Assembly (NCBI GenBank): GCA_003427395.1
Contig: BFEA01000045.1
Span: forward strand, 2,275,606 to 2,302,966
Reading direction: 5' to 3'
From: Chara braunii
Lineage: Eukaryota > Streptophyta > Charophyceae > Charales > Characeae
Length of the DNA stretch: 27,361 nt
A model generated the notes under the pieces. That model ran no database searches, was not told the origin of the DNA, and was given only the letters and a program-made list of their open reading frames with translations. The position numbers and the translations under genes are program-made. Shown here piece by piece: positions 27,204-27,361 of this stretch. Within the stretch, counting starts at the first letter, position 1; each line of letters opens with the position of its first letter.

Positions 27204-27361
27204 TGTCGCACGTTTTCCTAGTCGGGCCACTCAGGGCGACCGGAAAGCCAACAGGCTGTCACGCACGATTTTGTATGTGTGATTGCAATAAATAAAATAA
27301 ATTAAATAATGCAAATCCCTTCCTGTTGTGTGCGTCCGGCTTCGAGCGAGACCCTTCAATT
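27204..27361 (-). mobile_element. 5' LTR of the large element (partial)
   Basis: These 158 bases repeat 1972-2129 with a handful of differences (for example CACGATTTTG against CAGGATTTTG). The - strand end reads GTGCGACA. The rest of this LTR lies beyond the window. Confidence 0.85.

Larger units (their letters stand above)
1972..27361 (-). mobile_element. Large Ty3/gypsy LTR retrotransposon with accessory ORFs, carrying nested DNA
   Basis: Near-identical 155-158 bp LTR ends lie in the same orientation at 1972-2129 and 27204-27361. The right copy is followed on the - strand by a tRNA-Asp primer site, and gag-pol (24397 to 18698) reads in the same direction. This gives the order 5' LTR, primer site, A/B accessory array, gag-pol, repeat-rich 3' zone, further B and A copies, polypurine tract, 3' LTR. 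The length resembles giant Tat/Ogre-type elements. However, opposite-strand retroelement sequence at about 9-16.7 kb must be nested, so the element itself would be nearer 17-18 kb. The alternative is two related elements lying end to end. The 5' LTR is cut by the window edge. Confidence 0.6.

Overview
The window is retrotransposon-filled eukaryotic DNA. I see no bacterial operon and no recognisable host gene. The plant-type tRNA-Asp primer site, the chromodomain element and the style of the gag-pol proteins suggest a streptophyte. From memory of similar polyproteins I lean towards a charophyte alga such as Chara, but this is an inference and not proven. Isolated ambiguous bases occur only between about 1.45 and 9.63 kb. 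One 860-base gap (14186-15045) sits inside an A-tract.

Layout. (1) 1-1971, + strand: the 3' end of a decayed Ty3/gypsy chromovirus (integrase, GPY/F module, chromodomain), then a probable 3' LTR with hairpins, tRNA-like pieces and a TATA box, ending at a perfect 20-bp palindrome. (2) 1972-27361 is bounded by two directly repeated LTR ends. The right copy is followed on the - strand by a tRNA-Asp primer binding site, so both ends fit one very large - strand LTR retrotransposon (at least 25.4 kb including nested DNA) whose 5' LTR runs off the window.

In its own direction this element reads: 5' LTR, primer site, leader, a tightly packed run of small ORFs (four copies of an unrecognised domain 'A', then copies of an unrecognised domain 'B'), a single-frame gag-protease-RT-RNase H-integrase region of about 5.7 kb, and a 3' zone of diverged tandem repeats. 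After foreign DNA come further B copies, one more A copy, a polypurine tract and the 3' LTR. Gag-pol is dead: six in-frame stops, each explicable by C-to-T or G-to-A change, and two single-base frameshifts.

(3) About 9-16.7 kb interrupts the - strand element. It holds a 5'-truncated + strand integrase region of the same lineage (10161-11705), two tandem tRNA-Asp-like sequences, a segment unusually dense in perfect hairpins on both sides of the gap, and a TATA box with a GC-rich tandem repeat leading to an RG-rich ORF that may be the start of another gag.

The most unusual content is the pair of unrecognised accessory families A and B. They occur in tandem before gag and again beyond pol, with overlapping stop/start junctions in the pre-gag array. 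The hairpin-dense segment is second.
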